NCBI RefSeq assembly: GCF_900104515.1
Contig: NZ_FNJL01000020.1
Location: 1 to 64,000, forward strand
Direction: 5' to 3'
DNA: 64,000 bases
Source: Paracidovorax cattleyae
GTDB taxonomy: Bacteria; Pseudomonadota; Gammaproteobacteria; Burkholderiales; Burkholderiaceae_C
Shown here one piece after another: positions 16,880 to 25,978 of this stretch; positions within the stretch are counted from its first letter, which is position 1; the number at the start of each line of letters is the position of its first letter. The position numbers were made by a program, and so were the translations under genes. The notes under the pieces were generated by a model that made no database searches, had not been told where the DNA came from, and saw nothing but the letters and a program-made list of their open reading frames with translations.

Positions 16880-19303
16880 ATGACTGAATCAAAGAAGACC
16901 GCGCCGTCCCGGGCAGGCTTGCGGTGGTGGCTGGGCGTCGGCCTGGCGGTCATGCTGTTGTCCTGCTTCGGCGTGGCGGGTAGCCAATGGGCCGCAGCGA
17001 AGCTGAAGGAAAGACAGGTCGTTCCCTCCCCGGATGCCAGGTCGGGTCGTGCGTTCGGCCATGTGGATTCGTTGCAACGTGTTTCTGATGGATCGCTGCG
17101 CATCCAGGGGTGGGCGATCAGCCCGGACGGCATCCGGAACCTGGAGGTCCATGTCAATGGGCAGCCCCTGGTGATCCCCTACGGACTGCTCCGCCTGGAT
17201 GTCTACCGGGCCCATCCGGGCATGCGCGGCGCCCCGACGGCCGGTTTCGACGGCAAGCTTCCCATGGGCGACATCGATCGGCAGACGGACCTGGAAGTCG
17301 TGGTCGTCGATCGGAAGGGCGGGAAGACGACGCTGCTGAGGCAATCGTTTTTCCCCCAGGCCTATAACACCCGCTGGGGTGATTTCAGGCCCGGGCGGAG
17401 CGTGGATGCCGACGACGTGTTCTTTTTTCCCATGGCCACGAGCCATGTGGAGGGAGGGGGTGCCGACGGCATCCGTGAAACCTACGCTCCCTATGAGAGC
17501 CGCACCGTCAAGGCCGGGATCCGCGTCCAGATCCTCTACATGCGCACCACCACCGGCGCACCGGGGGACTATGCGTTCGACCCGGATTTCGTCCCGGACA
17601 AGAAATGCGGCAAGCGGCTCATCGCGGAAGACGGCCTCCACGGCGTGATGCGGTACGCCATCGAGAAGAAGATGCCCGTCCTGTTCACGCTCAACGGCGG
17701 GATCTGGGCCGATGCCCCGTGCGACGCGCCCCAGTGGGACATCAACGATGTGCTGGAGCAGGACGAGACGCTCTGCCAGTGGAACGACAGGAATGGGGTG
17801 ATGCCCGACTCGGCGATCGAGGGGCAGCCCGGCTCGTTCGAGTCTCCGGAGCTGGGGCGTGCCCTGAGCCTGAATGTGTTCGCAGAGCGGGCCCGCTTCT
17901 ACAAGAAGCGCAACCTGCAGCAGGCCGCCGCATTGATCCAGCGCTTTGCCATCGAGCACCCTGACCTGTTCATCGGCATCAGCCTGGACCCGGACGTGTA
18001 CATCAACCCCTTCTTCGAGGGGCGGCAGTGGTACGACTACAACCCGCAGACCTTGCGCCAGTTCCGCGACTGGCTGCGCGGCAGCGGGCCCTACGCGAAC
18101 GAAGGCGGGCCCGGCGTGCCGGACCTCCGGGCCTACCGGCGGCCCCAGCCGTTGACCCTGGCGGATATCGACAGGATGAGGGGCCGGCACCACGCCAGCT
18201 GGGAAGAGGTCGATCCTCCGCGCCGGTTCCCGAAAGCGCCGCACCCGTTCTGGCAGGAGCCCTGGACGCAGGCCTGGGAGCAATTCCGCCGCCATCTCGT
18301 GAAGCTGCATTACGACGAGCTGTCGCAGTGGGTGGCGCAGACCGGCGTGCCGGCCAGCCGCATCTATTCCGCGCAGGGCTTCATGCCCCCGGGCCTGATG
18401 GAACCCTTTGCCGTGCGCCTCGACAGCCCGGCCAAAAGCTACGATTCCGGGGGTATCTCGATCGAGGGCTCGGCGCCGGTGCAGGGGCGCCTGGGCGCGA
18501 TCATCTATGGCGACAGCGCCACCAATTCGATCCCCATGGAAGGCAAGGGCTCGCTGTTCGACGAATTCCGCCGCTACAGCCCGGAATGGGCCGCGGTGGA
18601 ATACAACACGGCCGACCTGACCGCACCCCGGCGCATGGCGAACTATGACCGGGCCTATCGTTCGCTGAGGGAGATTTCCAACTATGGGGCGCGCCTCGTC
18701 TCTCCCATGGCCTGGAACGGCAGCCCGGGCGAAGCGGCGAATACGAAAGGCTATGTCAGCTACACGTCATTGCGCCGTACGCCGCTCGAAGAGGCCATCC
18801 AGCATTTCATGATGTCCCGGTATGACCTTCCCCGCGGCGCACGCCTCTGGACCTTCGGAGCGGGAAGGCACCATGACACGGATGGGTGGCAGGCCGACGC
18901 AGGAACACCGGTGGCCGCCACCCCGGACGGGCTGCGCCTGGTCCTGGACGGCGCAGGCCGTGCCGGCGCCTTATCGCCCGCCGAACTGGCCATGCGCCCG
19001 GGCGCGTTCGACGCACTGGTCGTGCAGGCCGACGGCGGCGGCGAAGACCTGAGGCTGGCGGTGGACGTGCAGACCGCAGGAGGCGCCTGGCAGCCGCTGG
19101 TGGCCGAGACCCCCGTTCGGCAGTGGGAGCACCGGAGCGCGGGATGGCGCATACCGCTGCCGGCGGCTTCCGCGCAGGATTCCGAGTCGTTCGACCGTCT
19201 GCGGCTGGTCTGGCGGGGCCCGCCTGGCGCCACCATGGATCTGGCCCTCGTGGCGCTCTACCCGGCGCCGCGTGCGGCCGCGGTGGAACCTGGCGCCCGC
19301 TGA
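16880..19303 (+). CDS. Membrane-anchored glycoside-hydrolase-like protein with Ig-like domain
   Basis: 807 residues. A single N-terminal membrane helix (about 15-31) is followed by a beta-rich domain (about 58-155) with the wording RIQGWAISPDGIRNLEVHVNG and DVYRAHPGM...AGFDGKL, seen in Ig-like modules of polysaccharide enzymes. The middle (about 180-650) looks like a TIM-barrel related to GH42-type enzymes: FIGISLDPDVYINPF, YDYNPQTLRQFRDWL, GGISIEGS and EWAAVEYN. The last 150 residues form a beta-sandwich-like domain. It is probably periplasmic. The substrate is unknown, and I cannot name catalytic residues with certainty. The start at 16880 is chosen because the longer frame has no signal or similarity. 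Confidence 0.6.
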   Translation: MTESKKTAPSRAGLRWWLGVGLAVMLLSCFGVAGSQWAAAKLKERQVVPSPDARSGRAFGHVDSLQRVSDGSLRIQGWAISPDGIRNLEVHVNGQPLVIPYGLLRLDVYRAHPGMRGAPTAGFDGKLPMGDIDRQTDLEVVVVDRKGGKTTLLRQSFFPQAYNTRWGDFRPGRSVDADDVFFFPMATSHVEGGGADGIRETYAPYESRTVKAGIRVQILYMRTTTGAPGDYAFDPDFVPDKKCGKRLIAEDGLHGVMRYAIEKKMPVLFTLNGGIWADAPCDAPQWDINDVLEQDETLCQWNDRNGVMPDSAIEGQPGSFESPELGRALSLNVFAERARFYKKRNLQQAAALIQRFAIEHPDLFIGISLDPDVYINPFFEGRQWYDYNPQTLRQFRDWLRGSGPYANEGGPGVPDLRAYRRPQPLTLADIDRMRGRHHASWEEVDPPRRFPKAPHPFWQEPWTQAWEQFRRHLVKLHYDELSQWVAQTGVPASRIYSAQGFMPPGLMEPFAVRLDSPAKSYDSGGISIEGSAPVQGRLGAIIYGDSATNSIPMEGKGSLFDEFRRYSPEWAAVEYNTADLTAPRRMANYDRAYRSLREISNYGARLVSPMAWNGSPGEAANTKGYVSYTSLRRTPLEEAIQHFMMSRYDLPRGARLWTFGAGRHHDTDGWQADAGTPVAATPDGLRLVLDGAGRAGALSPAELAMRPGAFDALVVQADGGGEDLRLAVDVQTAGGAWQPLVAETPVRQWEHRSAGWRIPLPAASAQDSESFDRLRLVWRGPPGATMDLALVALYPAPRAAAVEPGAR

Positions 19304-19341
19304 GCCGTCGCGGCGCCGGCCCGGGCGCCCCGCGGCTCCCG

Positions 19342-19347
19342 GACAAT
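19342..19347 (+). promoter_or_regulatory. -10-like hexamer directly before rlmI
   Basis: GACAAT is followed by seven bases and then the rlmI ATG; there is no Shine-Dalgarno. Same geometry as the dapF and NUDIX/MBL cases. Confidence 0.42.
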
Positions 19348-19354
19348 ACGGCCC

Positions 19355-20542
19355 ATGAAAACCATCCGCCTGCGTCCTGGCAAGGAGCGTTCCCTCCTGC
19401 GCCGCCATCCCTGGATCTTCGAGTCCGCCATCGCCAAGGGCGGTGGCGACAGCGGCGAAACCGTGCGGGTGGAATCGGCGGAAGGCCGCTTCCTGGCCTG
19501 GGCCGCCTTCAGTCCCGCGTCGCGCATCCGCGCCCGTGCCTGGAGCTTCGACGAGGCGCAGCGCATCGATCCCGCGTTCTTCGCCGCGGCCGTGGACCGT
19601 GCGGTCCGGGCGCGTGAACGCTTCGCCATCGAGAGCGACGGCGTGCGCCTGGTACATGGAGAGTCCGACGGCCTGCCCGGCCTGATCGTGGACCGCTACG
19701 GCGATACGCTGGTGGCGCAGTTCACCAGCGCCGGCACCGAGCGCTGTAAAGCCGTGATCGCCGATGCCCTGCTGAAGGCCACCGGCCTGCAGAAGCTCTA
19801 CGAGCGCTCCGACGCCAGCGTGCGCCAGCTGGAGGGCCTGGAGCCCGCGACGGGATGGCTGCGCGGCGAAGGCCCCACGGAGCTGTCCATCCGGGAGCAT
19901 GGCTGGCGCCTGACGCTCGACATCGCCGAAGGCCACAAGACCGGCTTCTACCTCGACCAGCGCGACAGCCGCCACCGGTTTTCCGAGGCCGTGCGGCGGC
20001 TCGGCGCGCGCCAGGTGCTCAACTGCTACTGCTACACCGGCGGCTTCACCGTGGCGGCGCTCGCGGGCGGGGCCGCGCAGGTCACCTCCATCGATTCGTC
20101 GGGACCGGCGCTGGAGCGCGCGCGCTCGCATGCGGCCCTCAACGGCTTCGATGCCGGGCGCACGGAATTCCTCGACGCCGACGTGAACGCCTCCCTGCGG
20201 CGGTTCCTGCAGGAGGGGCGGCGCTTCGATGCCATCGTGCTCGATCCGCCGAAGTTCGCCCCCACGGCGGCGCATGCCGAGCGTGCCGCGCGGGCCTACA
20301 AGGACATCAACCGCCTGGGCCTGCAGTTGCTGGCGCCCGGAGGGCTGCTCTACACCTTCTCCTGCTCTGGCGGCATCAGTGCCGACCTGTTCCACAAGAT
20401 CGTGGCGTCGGCCGGTGCCGATGCGGGGGTGGACGGCTACATCCTGGAGCGCCTGGGCGGCGCTCCCGACCACCCCATGACCCTGGAATTCCCCGAGGGG
20501 GAGTACCTCAAGGGGCTGGCGGTGATGCGCAAGGGAGCGTGA
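19355..20542 (+). CDS. rlmI: 23S rRNA 5-methylcytosine methyltransferase RlmI-type
   Basis: 395 residues. An N-terminal PUA domain (about 1-75) starts with RLRPGKERSLLRRHPWIF. A central region (VHGESDGLPGLIVDRYGD) leads to a Rossmann methyltransferase domain: VLNCYCYTGGFTVAAL binds SAM, VLDPPKFAP is the catalytic DPP motif, and FSCSGG supplies a catalytic cysteine. E. coli RlmI methylates C1962 of 23S rRNA, and this protein matches its length and motif order. The gene ends 35 bp inside the 3' end of the convergent diguanylate cyclase gene. Confidence 0.92.
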   Translation: MKTIRLRPGKERSLLRRHPWIFESAIAKGGGDSGETVRVESAEGRFLAWAAFSPASRIRARAWSFDEAQRIDPAFFAAAVDRAVRARERFAIESDGVRLVHGESDGLPGLIVDRYGDTLVAQFTSAGTERCKAVIADALLKATGLQKLYERSDASVRQLEGLEPATGWLRGEGPTELSIREHGWRLTLDIAEGHKTGFYLDQRDSRHRFSEAVRRLGARQVLNCYCYTGGFTVAALAGGAAQVTSIDSSGPALERARSHAALNGFDAGRTEFLDADVNASLRRFLQEGRRFDAIVLDPPKFAPTAAHAERAARAYKDINRLGLQLLAPGGLLYTFSCSGGISADLFHKIVASAGADAGVDGYILERLGGAPDHPMTLEFPEGEYLKGLAVMRKGA

Positions 20543-21899
20543 AAGGCGCCTGCGGCTCGCTGTCGGCGCCGGCCATCTCGACGCGGCCGCGGCCGCTGCG
20601 CTTGGCGGCGTAGCAGGCGGCGTCCGCGTCGGCCATGAGATTTTCCAGCGGCTCGTGCGTGTGGCCGAACAGCCGCACGCCGATGCTCGCGCCGATCCGG
20701 AACGAGCGTTCCGATGCGTGGAAAGGCTCGCTGCGCAGGACATCCACGATCTGCAGTGCGATGCCCCGCGCCCCATGCCGGGTGCAGTGCCGCAGGAGGA
20801 CCACGAATTCGTCGCCGCCCAGCCGCACGAGCACGTCGTCCCCGCGCACGCAGCGGCGCAGCCGGACCGCCACCTGGCAGAGCACGTGGTCGCCGGCCGC
20901 ATGGCCGGCTTCGTCGTTCACGGCCTTGAATCCGTCCAGGTCGATGAACAGCAGCGCATGCGAGCCGGGCTGGGCCGAGAGCTCCTGGACCTTCGCGCCG
21001 AGGCTGCGGCGGTTGGGCAGGCCGGTCAGCACATCGTGGCGCGTTTCCGTGCGCAGCTGCTCGGCCAGCACGCGCAGCTGCTCCTCGCTCTCGCGTGCAC
21101 GCAGTTCGGCCGCGCGCAGCTCGCTTTCGTTGCGCTTCACTTCGGAGATGTCCGTGTGCAGGGCGTAGCTCTGCCCGCCGGCGCTGCGGTTCATGGTGAC
21201 GCGCATCCAGCGGCCGCCCGGCAGGGGCACTTCGAAGGGGGCCCCCGCGAAGAAGGCCGCATCGTGCAGTGCCGCGGCCACGTCCTGGGCGCGCCGCAGC
21301 CGCTCCTGGGCATCGGGCGACGCATCCCAGAGCTGCCGGACGATCTGCACGTAGGTTCGCTGCGCCAGCGCTTCCCTGGAGGGCAGCCCGTGCATCATCA
21401 CGAACAGGTCGTTGGCGTACAGGATGCGCCCTTCGTCGTCCAGCACGGCCGCGGCTTCGCCCAGGTCCTCCAGCATCTGACGGGTGCCGGAAGCCGGCAG
21501 CGCCGCCTGTCTCTCCGCGGCCGGCGCGTCCGGGCCGTCGTCCACGTGCGCCACGTGCTGCCAGACGCGGATGCGATGGCCCCCCTGCAGCGGCACCGCG
21601 GCCACGCGCAGCCAGCGCCCGAGGTGCTGGAAGACATAGGGCCGCGTCTGCAGGCGGTTGCGCACCAGGCCGTCGGCGATGAAGCGGCCGATGTGCGGCA
21701 GGTCGTCGGGCGGCAGGCGGCCCAGGTAGAAGCGCCGCAGGTTGTCGGCGTAGGGCTCGCCGGCATGGATGTGGCCCTCGTGTTCCGGGAAGAAGCGGAG
21801 GAACGATGGATTCCACAGCACGGTACGTTCCTGGGCGTCGAACACGCACATGGCGATGCCCAGCGAATCCAGGAGCGTGGCGGTCAGGTCGAAATCCAT
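20508..21899 (-). CDS. PAS-PAS-GGDEF diguanylate cyclase
   Basis: 463 residues, cytoplasmic, no membrane segment. Two PAS-like sensor domains cover about 5-120 and 140-255, linked by a coiled coil (255-285) to a GGDEF domain (about 287-450). The active-site motif GGDEF is intact at 361-365, and the product-inhibition I-site RGDD lies at 352-355, five residues before it. It is therefore predicted to make cyclic di-GMP and to be feedback inhibited. The PAS ligand is unknown. It converges with rlmI (35-bp overlap) and diverges from the CobW gene across 195 bp. Confidence 0.93.
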   Translation of the reverse strand: MDFDLTATLLDSLGIAMCVFDAQERTVLWNPSFLRFFPEHEGHIHAGEPYADNLRRFYLGRLPPDDLPHIGRFIADGLVRNRLQTRPYVFQHLGRWLRVAAVPLQGGHRIRVWQHVAHVDDGPDAPAAERQAALPASGTRQMLEDLGEAAAVLDDEGRILYANDLFVMMHGLPSREALAQRTYVQIVRQLWDASPDAQERLRRAQDVAAALHDAAFFAGAPFEVPLPGGRWMRVTMNRSAGGQSYALHTDISEVKRNESELRAAELRARESEEQLRVLAEQLRTETRHDVLTGLPNRRSLGAKVQELSAQPGSHALLFIDLDGFKAVNDEAGHAAGDHVLCQVAVRLRRCVRGDDVLVRLGGDEFVVLLRHCTRHGARGIALQIVDVLRSEPFHASERSFRIGASIGVRLFGHTHEPLENLMADADAACYAAKRSGRGRVEMAGADSEPQAPFTLPCASPPAP

Positions 21900-22094
21900 G
21901 GCCTGGAAAGTGGCTGGGGAACGGCTCGGAGGGCTGTCGGAATCTGGAAATCAATGTAGCGCATTTCCTGCCGCGCCAACCGGGGAAAAGACAGGCTTTG
22001 GCGCGTGAAATCCGGGGGTGTTGACAGCCTCGCTAAACTTTTGGGAAGGGGTGCCACGCCGGCACCCTCCACCTTCCGAAAGCGTTCGCCGATC

Positions 22095-23174
22095 ATGTCC
22101 CTCATTCCGACCACCATCCTCACGGGCTTCCTGGGCTCGGGCAAGACCACTCTCCTCAAGCGCGTGCTGACCGAATCGCACGGCCAGAAGATCGCCGTCA
22201 TCGAGAACGAGTTCGGCGAGGAGAACATCGACAACGACATCCTGGTGACGGATTCCAAGGAACAGATCGTGCAGATGAGCAACGGCTGCATCTGCTGCAC
22301 GATCCGCGAGGACCTGCGCGAGACGCTCCAACTGCTGGCCGCCAAGCGCCGCAAGGGGCTCCTGGAGTTCGACCGCATCGTGATCGAGACCACCGGCCTG
22401 GCCGATCCCGGCCCGGTGGCCCAGACCTTCTTCATGGACGAGGAGATCGCCGAGACCTACCTCATCGACTCCATCATCACCCTGGTGGATGCCAAGCACG
22501 CCGCCCAGCAGCTCAACGACCGGCAGGAGGCGCGCCGCCAGGTGGGCTTCGCGGACCAGATATTCCTGTCCAAGACCGACCTGGTGTCCCGGGAGGAAAC
22601 CGACGCGCTGATCCACCGCCTCAAGCACATGAACCCGCGCGCCCCGATCAAAGCGGTGCATTTCGGCGAAGTGCCCGTCTCGGAGGTGCTGGACCTGCGC
22701 GGCTTCAACCTCAACGCCAAGCTCGACATCGACCCCGATTTCCTGAAGGACGAGGACGACCACGGACATGGCCATGACCACGGGCACGACCACCACGACC
22801 ATGACCACGAGCATGGCGAGCACTGCAGCCATCCCTCGCACCAGCACGGGGGCCACGGCCACCACCACCACCATGACGACGACGTGAAAAGCTTCGTCTA
22901 CCGCGCCGACCGTCCCTTCGATCCGGCCAAACTGGAGGATTTCCTGGGTGCCATCGTCAACATCTACGGCCCCCGCATGCTGCGCTACAAGGGCGTGCTG
23001 CACATGAAGGGCACCGAGCGCAAGGTCATCTTCCAGGGCGTGCACCAGCTCATGGGCAGCGACCTGGGGCCGCAATGGGCCGGGGACGAGAAGCGCCAGA
23101 GCAAGATGGTGTTCATCGGCATCGACCTGCCCCAGGACATCTTCCAGCAGGGCCTGGCGCAGTGCCTGGCCTGA
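22095..23174 (+). CDS. CobW/COG0523-family metallochaperone GTPase
   Basis: 359 residues. Walker A GFLGSGKTT at 11-19, the metal-binding motif GCICC at 64-68, IVIETTGLADPGPV (Walker B region) and SKTDLV (guanine specificity, NKxD-like). A histidine/aspartate-rich stretch covers about 220-258 (22756-22880), probably for metal binding, followed by the CobW C-terminal domain. Members move zinc or cobalt to client proteins using GTP. The gene is 310 bp upstream of a DksA that has lost zinc ligands. I start at 22095, where the conserved SLIPTTILTGF begins; the longer frame has no match. No Zur-like box was recognised. Confidence 0.9.
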   Translation: MSLIPTTILTGFLGSGKTTLLKRVLTESHGQKIAVIENEFGEENIDNDILVTDSKEQIVQMSNGCICCTIREDLRETLQLLAAKRRKGLLEFDRIVIETTGLADPGPVAQTFFMDEEIAETYLIDSIITLVDAKHAAQQLNDRQEARRQVGFADQIFLSKTDLVSREETDALIHRLKHMNPRAPIKAVHFGEVPVSEVLDLRGFNLNAKLDIDPDFLKDEDDHGHGHDHGHDHHDHDHEHGEHCSHPSHQHGGHGHHHHHDDDVKSFVYRADRPFDPAKLEDFLGAIVNIYGPRMLRYKGVLHMKGTERKVIFQGVHQLMGSDLGPQWAGDEKRQSKMVFIGIDLPQDIFQQGLAQCLA

Positions 23175-23483
23175 GCCGTACCGGGCCGGGCACCGCGGCC
23201 GGTTTGTAGGATAACCACTACTTCGCGGGGGATGGCCGCGCAGTCCGTGGATCGGCCGATACAATCGCGCCCCGGCAAAAACGGGAGGACAACCGCCGCT
23301 GCATCGACCGCTTTTGGCAGGGCGGGCGGCACGGGCGGGACCGGGTTTGCCTCGCCGCCGTCCCATTCCGGTGGAAATCGCCGTACGTAGGAGGCGGCAT
23401 CCTTCCCGTTTGGAGCAATTGACCGTACCATCCACGGCACCGTCGCCGGCCACCCCGCCGGCGCAGCCAGCCTAATACACATC
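23175..23483 (+). promoter_or_regulatory. Intergenic region with probable dksA promoter
   Basis: No gene seen in these 309 bases. Just after the CobW stop there is an imperfect GC hairpin around 23180-23203 followed by TTTG, a weak terminator candidate. TACAAT (23260-23265) is a good -10-like hexamer without a convincing -35; it would give dksA a leader of about 210 nt. A separate TTGACC at 23419 has no matching -10. Confidence 0.35.
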
Positions 23484-23981
23484 ATGCCTACGACCCTGCA
23501 AGCGCAATCGCCCGTCGCGGCCGCCAAGAAAGACCCGAAGCTGGCCAACAACTGGAAGACCAAGCCGGCCGAGGAGCTCTCCGACGCCGAGGTGCTTTCC
23601 ATGCCCGACAGCGAATACATGAACGAGAAGCAGCTGGCCTTCTTCCGGCACAAGCTCGTGCAGCTCAAGCAGGACATGCACAACAACGCGGGCGAGACCA
23701 CCGAGCACCTGCGCGAGGACACCGTGGTGGTGCCCGACCCGGCCGACCGCGCCACCATCGAGGAAGAGCACGCCCTGGAACTGCGCACCCGCGACCGCGA
23801 ACGCAAGCTCCTCAAGAAGATCGAGCAGTCCATCGCGCGCATCGATGCGGGCGACTACGGCTACTGCGACGAGACCGGCGAGCCCATCGGCGTCGGCCGC
23901 CTCCTGGCGCGCCCCACCGCCACCCTGTCCCTCGAGGCGCAGCAGCGCCGGGAGCTCAAGCAGAAGATGTTCGGGGATTGA
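23484..23981 (+). CDS. dksA: RNA polymerase-binding transcription factor DksA, cysteine-depleted
   Basis: 165 residues. DksA enters the RNA polymerase secondary channel and works with ppGpp on rRNA and stress promoters. The coiled-coil tip D85-P-A-D88-R-A90 matches the functional DxxDxA triad of E. coli DksA, and the flanking coil (ELRTRDRERKLLKKIEQ) is well kept. In the globular domain only one of four zinc ligands remains: Cys128, with Thr131, Ser149 and Ala152 in the other places (GYCDETGEPIG, TATLSLEAQ). The fold is therefore predicted to be zinc-independent. The N-terminal 30 residues are an extension. It is followed by the STAS-like gene and hslVU. Confidence 0.93.
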   Translation: MPTTLQAQSPVAAAKKDPKLANNWKTKPAEELSDAEVLSMPDSEYMNEKQLAFFRHKLVQLKQDMHNNAGETTEHLREDTVVVPDPADRATIEEEHALELRTRDRERKLLKKIEQSIARIDAGDYGYCDETGEPIGVGRLLARPTATLSLEAQQRRELKQKMFGD

Positions 23982-24090
23982 CGGCGCTGCGCCTGCCTCG
24001 CAGCCTCCGCGACCGGCCCGCCCCGCCGTTTTCCGTACCCGTCCGCCCGACCCCCGTGCCGAGGCGCGTGCCCTCCAGCCACGACGATCC

Positions 24091-25899
24091 ATGAGCAAGG
24101 AAGATTCCTCCCGCGGCCTGCTGTCCAAGGTGGTGCGCTTCGTGCGCAATCCCACCGTCAACTGGAATGAGCTCGACTCCATCGACGAGGAGCGCGAGAG
24201 CCAGTACAGCAAGCAGATGCTCAAGGAGATGATCGAGCGCAAGCGCCGCAACGACTTCGTGCGGCGCCGAGAATTCGACCAGCTGCGCAAGCTGCGCCAG
24301 CGCGAGGCGCTCCACGGCCAGCGGTCGGACGACCAGACCGCCCGGCCTTCGTTCTTCCATACCAGCATGACCTCGCCGGACGACCGGGCCGTCACGCTCA
24401 AGAAGATCGACGAGATCGAAGCGCAGATGTCCCAGCAGTGGTGGAAGAGCAAGCAGCCCGCGGCCGCTACGGCCCCGGCCGGCCTGGCGTCCACCGAGCC
24501 GGCGTCCTTCGGCGCCTCCGATTCGACCATCGCGGCGCATGCCCGCGCCTTCGCGCCCACCGCCCCGGCCAGCCTGCCGGCAGGGTTGTCGGAGCCCGGC
24601 GTGCAGTCCCTGTTCTCCGGTGAAAGCCTGCCGCCCGCGACGGACTTCATGGCTGCCACGGTGCCCCAGGCCTTTCCCGGGACGCTCTCCGCCGAGGGCT
24701 CGCGCCCGCTGGCGCCCCCGCTGCTCACCGAGCGGGCCGACCCACCGTCGCACCCCGTGCGCGTCTACGTGGCGCCCGAGCCGCCCCCCTTCGTGCACGA
24801 GCCCGACCTGGAAGAGGCCGCGATCCGCTTCGCGAACGGCGACTATGCCGGCGCGGAGGCCGGCCTGCTGGAGGCGCTCGCGCAGCACGAGGGCGACGAA
24901 GACCCCGCGCGGCAGGCCGAATTCTGGATGGCGCTCTTCGATTTCTACCGCGCCACGGGCGACCACGGGCGTTTCGAGTCGCTCGCCATCGATTTCGCCG
25001 CCCGGTTCGGCCGCTCTGCGCCGCTGTGGTTCTCCATGCCCGAACTGCTGGGGCTGCAGTCCCCCTCGGCGGCGGCCGCGGCCGAATCCGCCGGCGGCGG
25101 GCAGCGCGAATTCCTCTGGAACGCGCCTTCGGTGCTCACGGCGCAGTCCGTGGCCGCGCTGCAGGCTTCCGTGGCCCGTGCGTCCGCTCCGCCCTGGACC
25201 TTCTCCTGGTCGCGCCTGATGACGATCGAGGACGGCGCCGTCCCGGGCCTGGCGCAGCAGTTCGGGCAGTGGGCGGACCGCTCCGACGGCATCGTCTTCA
25301 AGGGCGTGGACGCCCTGGCGAGCCTGCTGGAGGCCCGCACGCCCTCCGGCGACAGGAGCGTTCCGCCGGACTGGTGGCGCCTGCGCATGGCGGCATTGCG
25401 GCTGATGGGCCGGCCCGACGAGTTCGAGCTGGTCGCGCTGGACTACTGCGTCACCTACGAGGTCTCCCCCCCGTCCTGGATGCCCCCGAAATGCAGCTAT
25501 TCCGACGACGGAGGCGGTGCCGGCGGCCCCCCGGGCGCGGCCACCGTGTCCTTCGACGCCGATGCCTTCTCCTCGGGCTTCGGCGAGCCGGCCTCCCAGC
25601 CGGGCGGCCTGGAGGCCTCGGCGCCGGCCGCCGTGCTGTCCGGGCACATCGAGGGCGACGCGACGGCCGTTCTCGAGCCCATGGAGGCACACCTGCATGC
25701 CGGCGTGCCCTTCGCCATCCGCTGCGACCGGCTCGCGCGGGTGGATTTCGCCGCCGCGGGCTCCGTATTGAACTGGACCGCCGCCCAGCAGGCGCTGGGA
25801 CATGTGGTGCATTTCACCCACGTGCCGCGGCTGGTGGCGGTGTTCTTCAACGTCATCGGCATCCACGAGCACGCGCGCATCGTTCCGCGGCAGAACTGA
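24091..25899 (+). CDS. Unrecognised protein with C-terminal STAS-like domain
   Basis: 602 residues. The N terminus (1-85) is highly charged and helical ([20 protein letters not shown], then arginine-rich coil). Residues 90-245 are a low-complexity Ala/Pro linker. A short TPR-like helical pair lies at about 248-300 ([21 protein letters not shown]). The C-terminal 90 residues look like a STAS/MlaB-type domain ([17 protein letters not shown] to [19 protein letters not shown]). No enzyme motif is seen. The place between dksA and hslVU suggests a stress or regulatory role, which is only context. I start at 24091, 16 codons after other ATG-free sequence; the long upstream frame belongs to dksA's shadow. 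Confidence 0.72.
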   Translation: MSKEDSSRGLLSKVVRFVRNPTVNWNELDSIDEERESQYSKQMLKEMIERKRRNDFVRRREFDQLRKLRQREALHGQRSDDQTARPSFFHTSMTSPDDRAVTLKKIDEIEAQMSQQWWKSKQPAAATAPAGLASTEPASFGASDSTIAAHARAFAPTAPASLPAGLSEPGVQSLFSGESLPPATDFMAATVPQAFPGTLSAEGSRPLAPPLLTERADPPSHPVRVYVAPEPPPFVHEPDLEEAAIRFANGDYAGAEAGLLEALAQHEGDEDPARQAEFWMALFDFYRATGDHGRFESLAIDFAARFGRSAPLWFSMPELLGLQSPSAAAAAESAGGGQREFLWNAPSVLTAQSVAALQASVARASAPPWTFSWSRLMTIEDGAVPGLAQQFGQWADRSDGIVFKGVDALASLLEARTPSGDRSVPPDWWRLRMAALRLMGRPDEFELVALDYCVTYEVSPPSWMPPKCSYSDDGGGAGGPPGAATVSFDADAFSSGFGEPASQPGGLEASAPAAVLSGHIEGDATAVLEPMEAHLHAGVPFAIRCDRLARVDFAAAGSVLNWTAAQQALGHVVHFTHVPRLVAVFFNVIGIHEHARIVPRQN

Positions 25900-25978
25900 G
25901 TCCGTCCCCCGCGGGGCGGCGCGCAGGCCGGCCGGCGGGCTGTTGCAATCCGGGCGTCCATCCCCAATTCCGGACGCT

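Noticed and set aside
22756-22885. His/Asp-rich stretch as a frameshifted or repetitive artefact
   Set aside because: The frame stays open and the CobW C-terminal domain continues in the same frame; metal-binding arms are common in the family.
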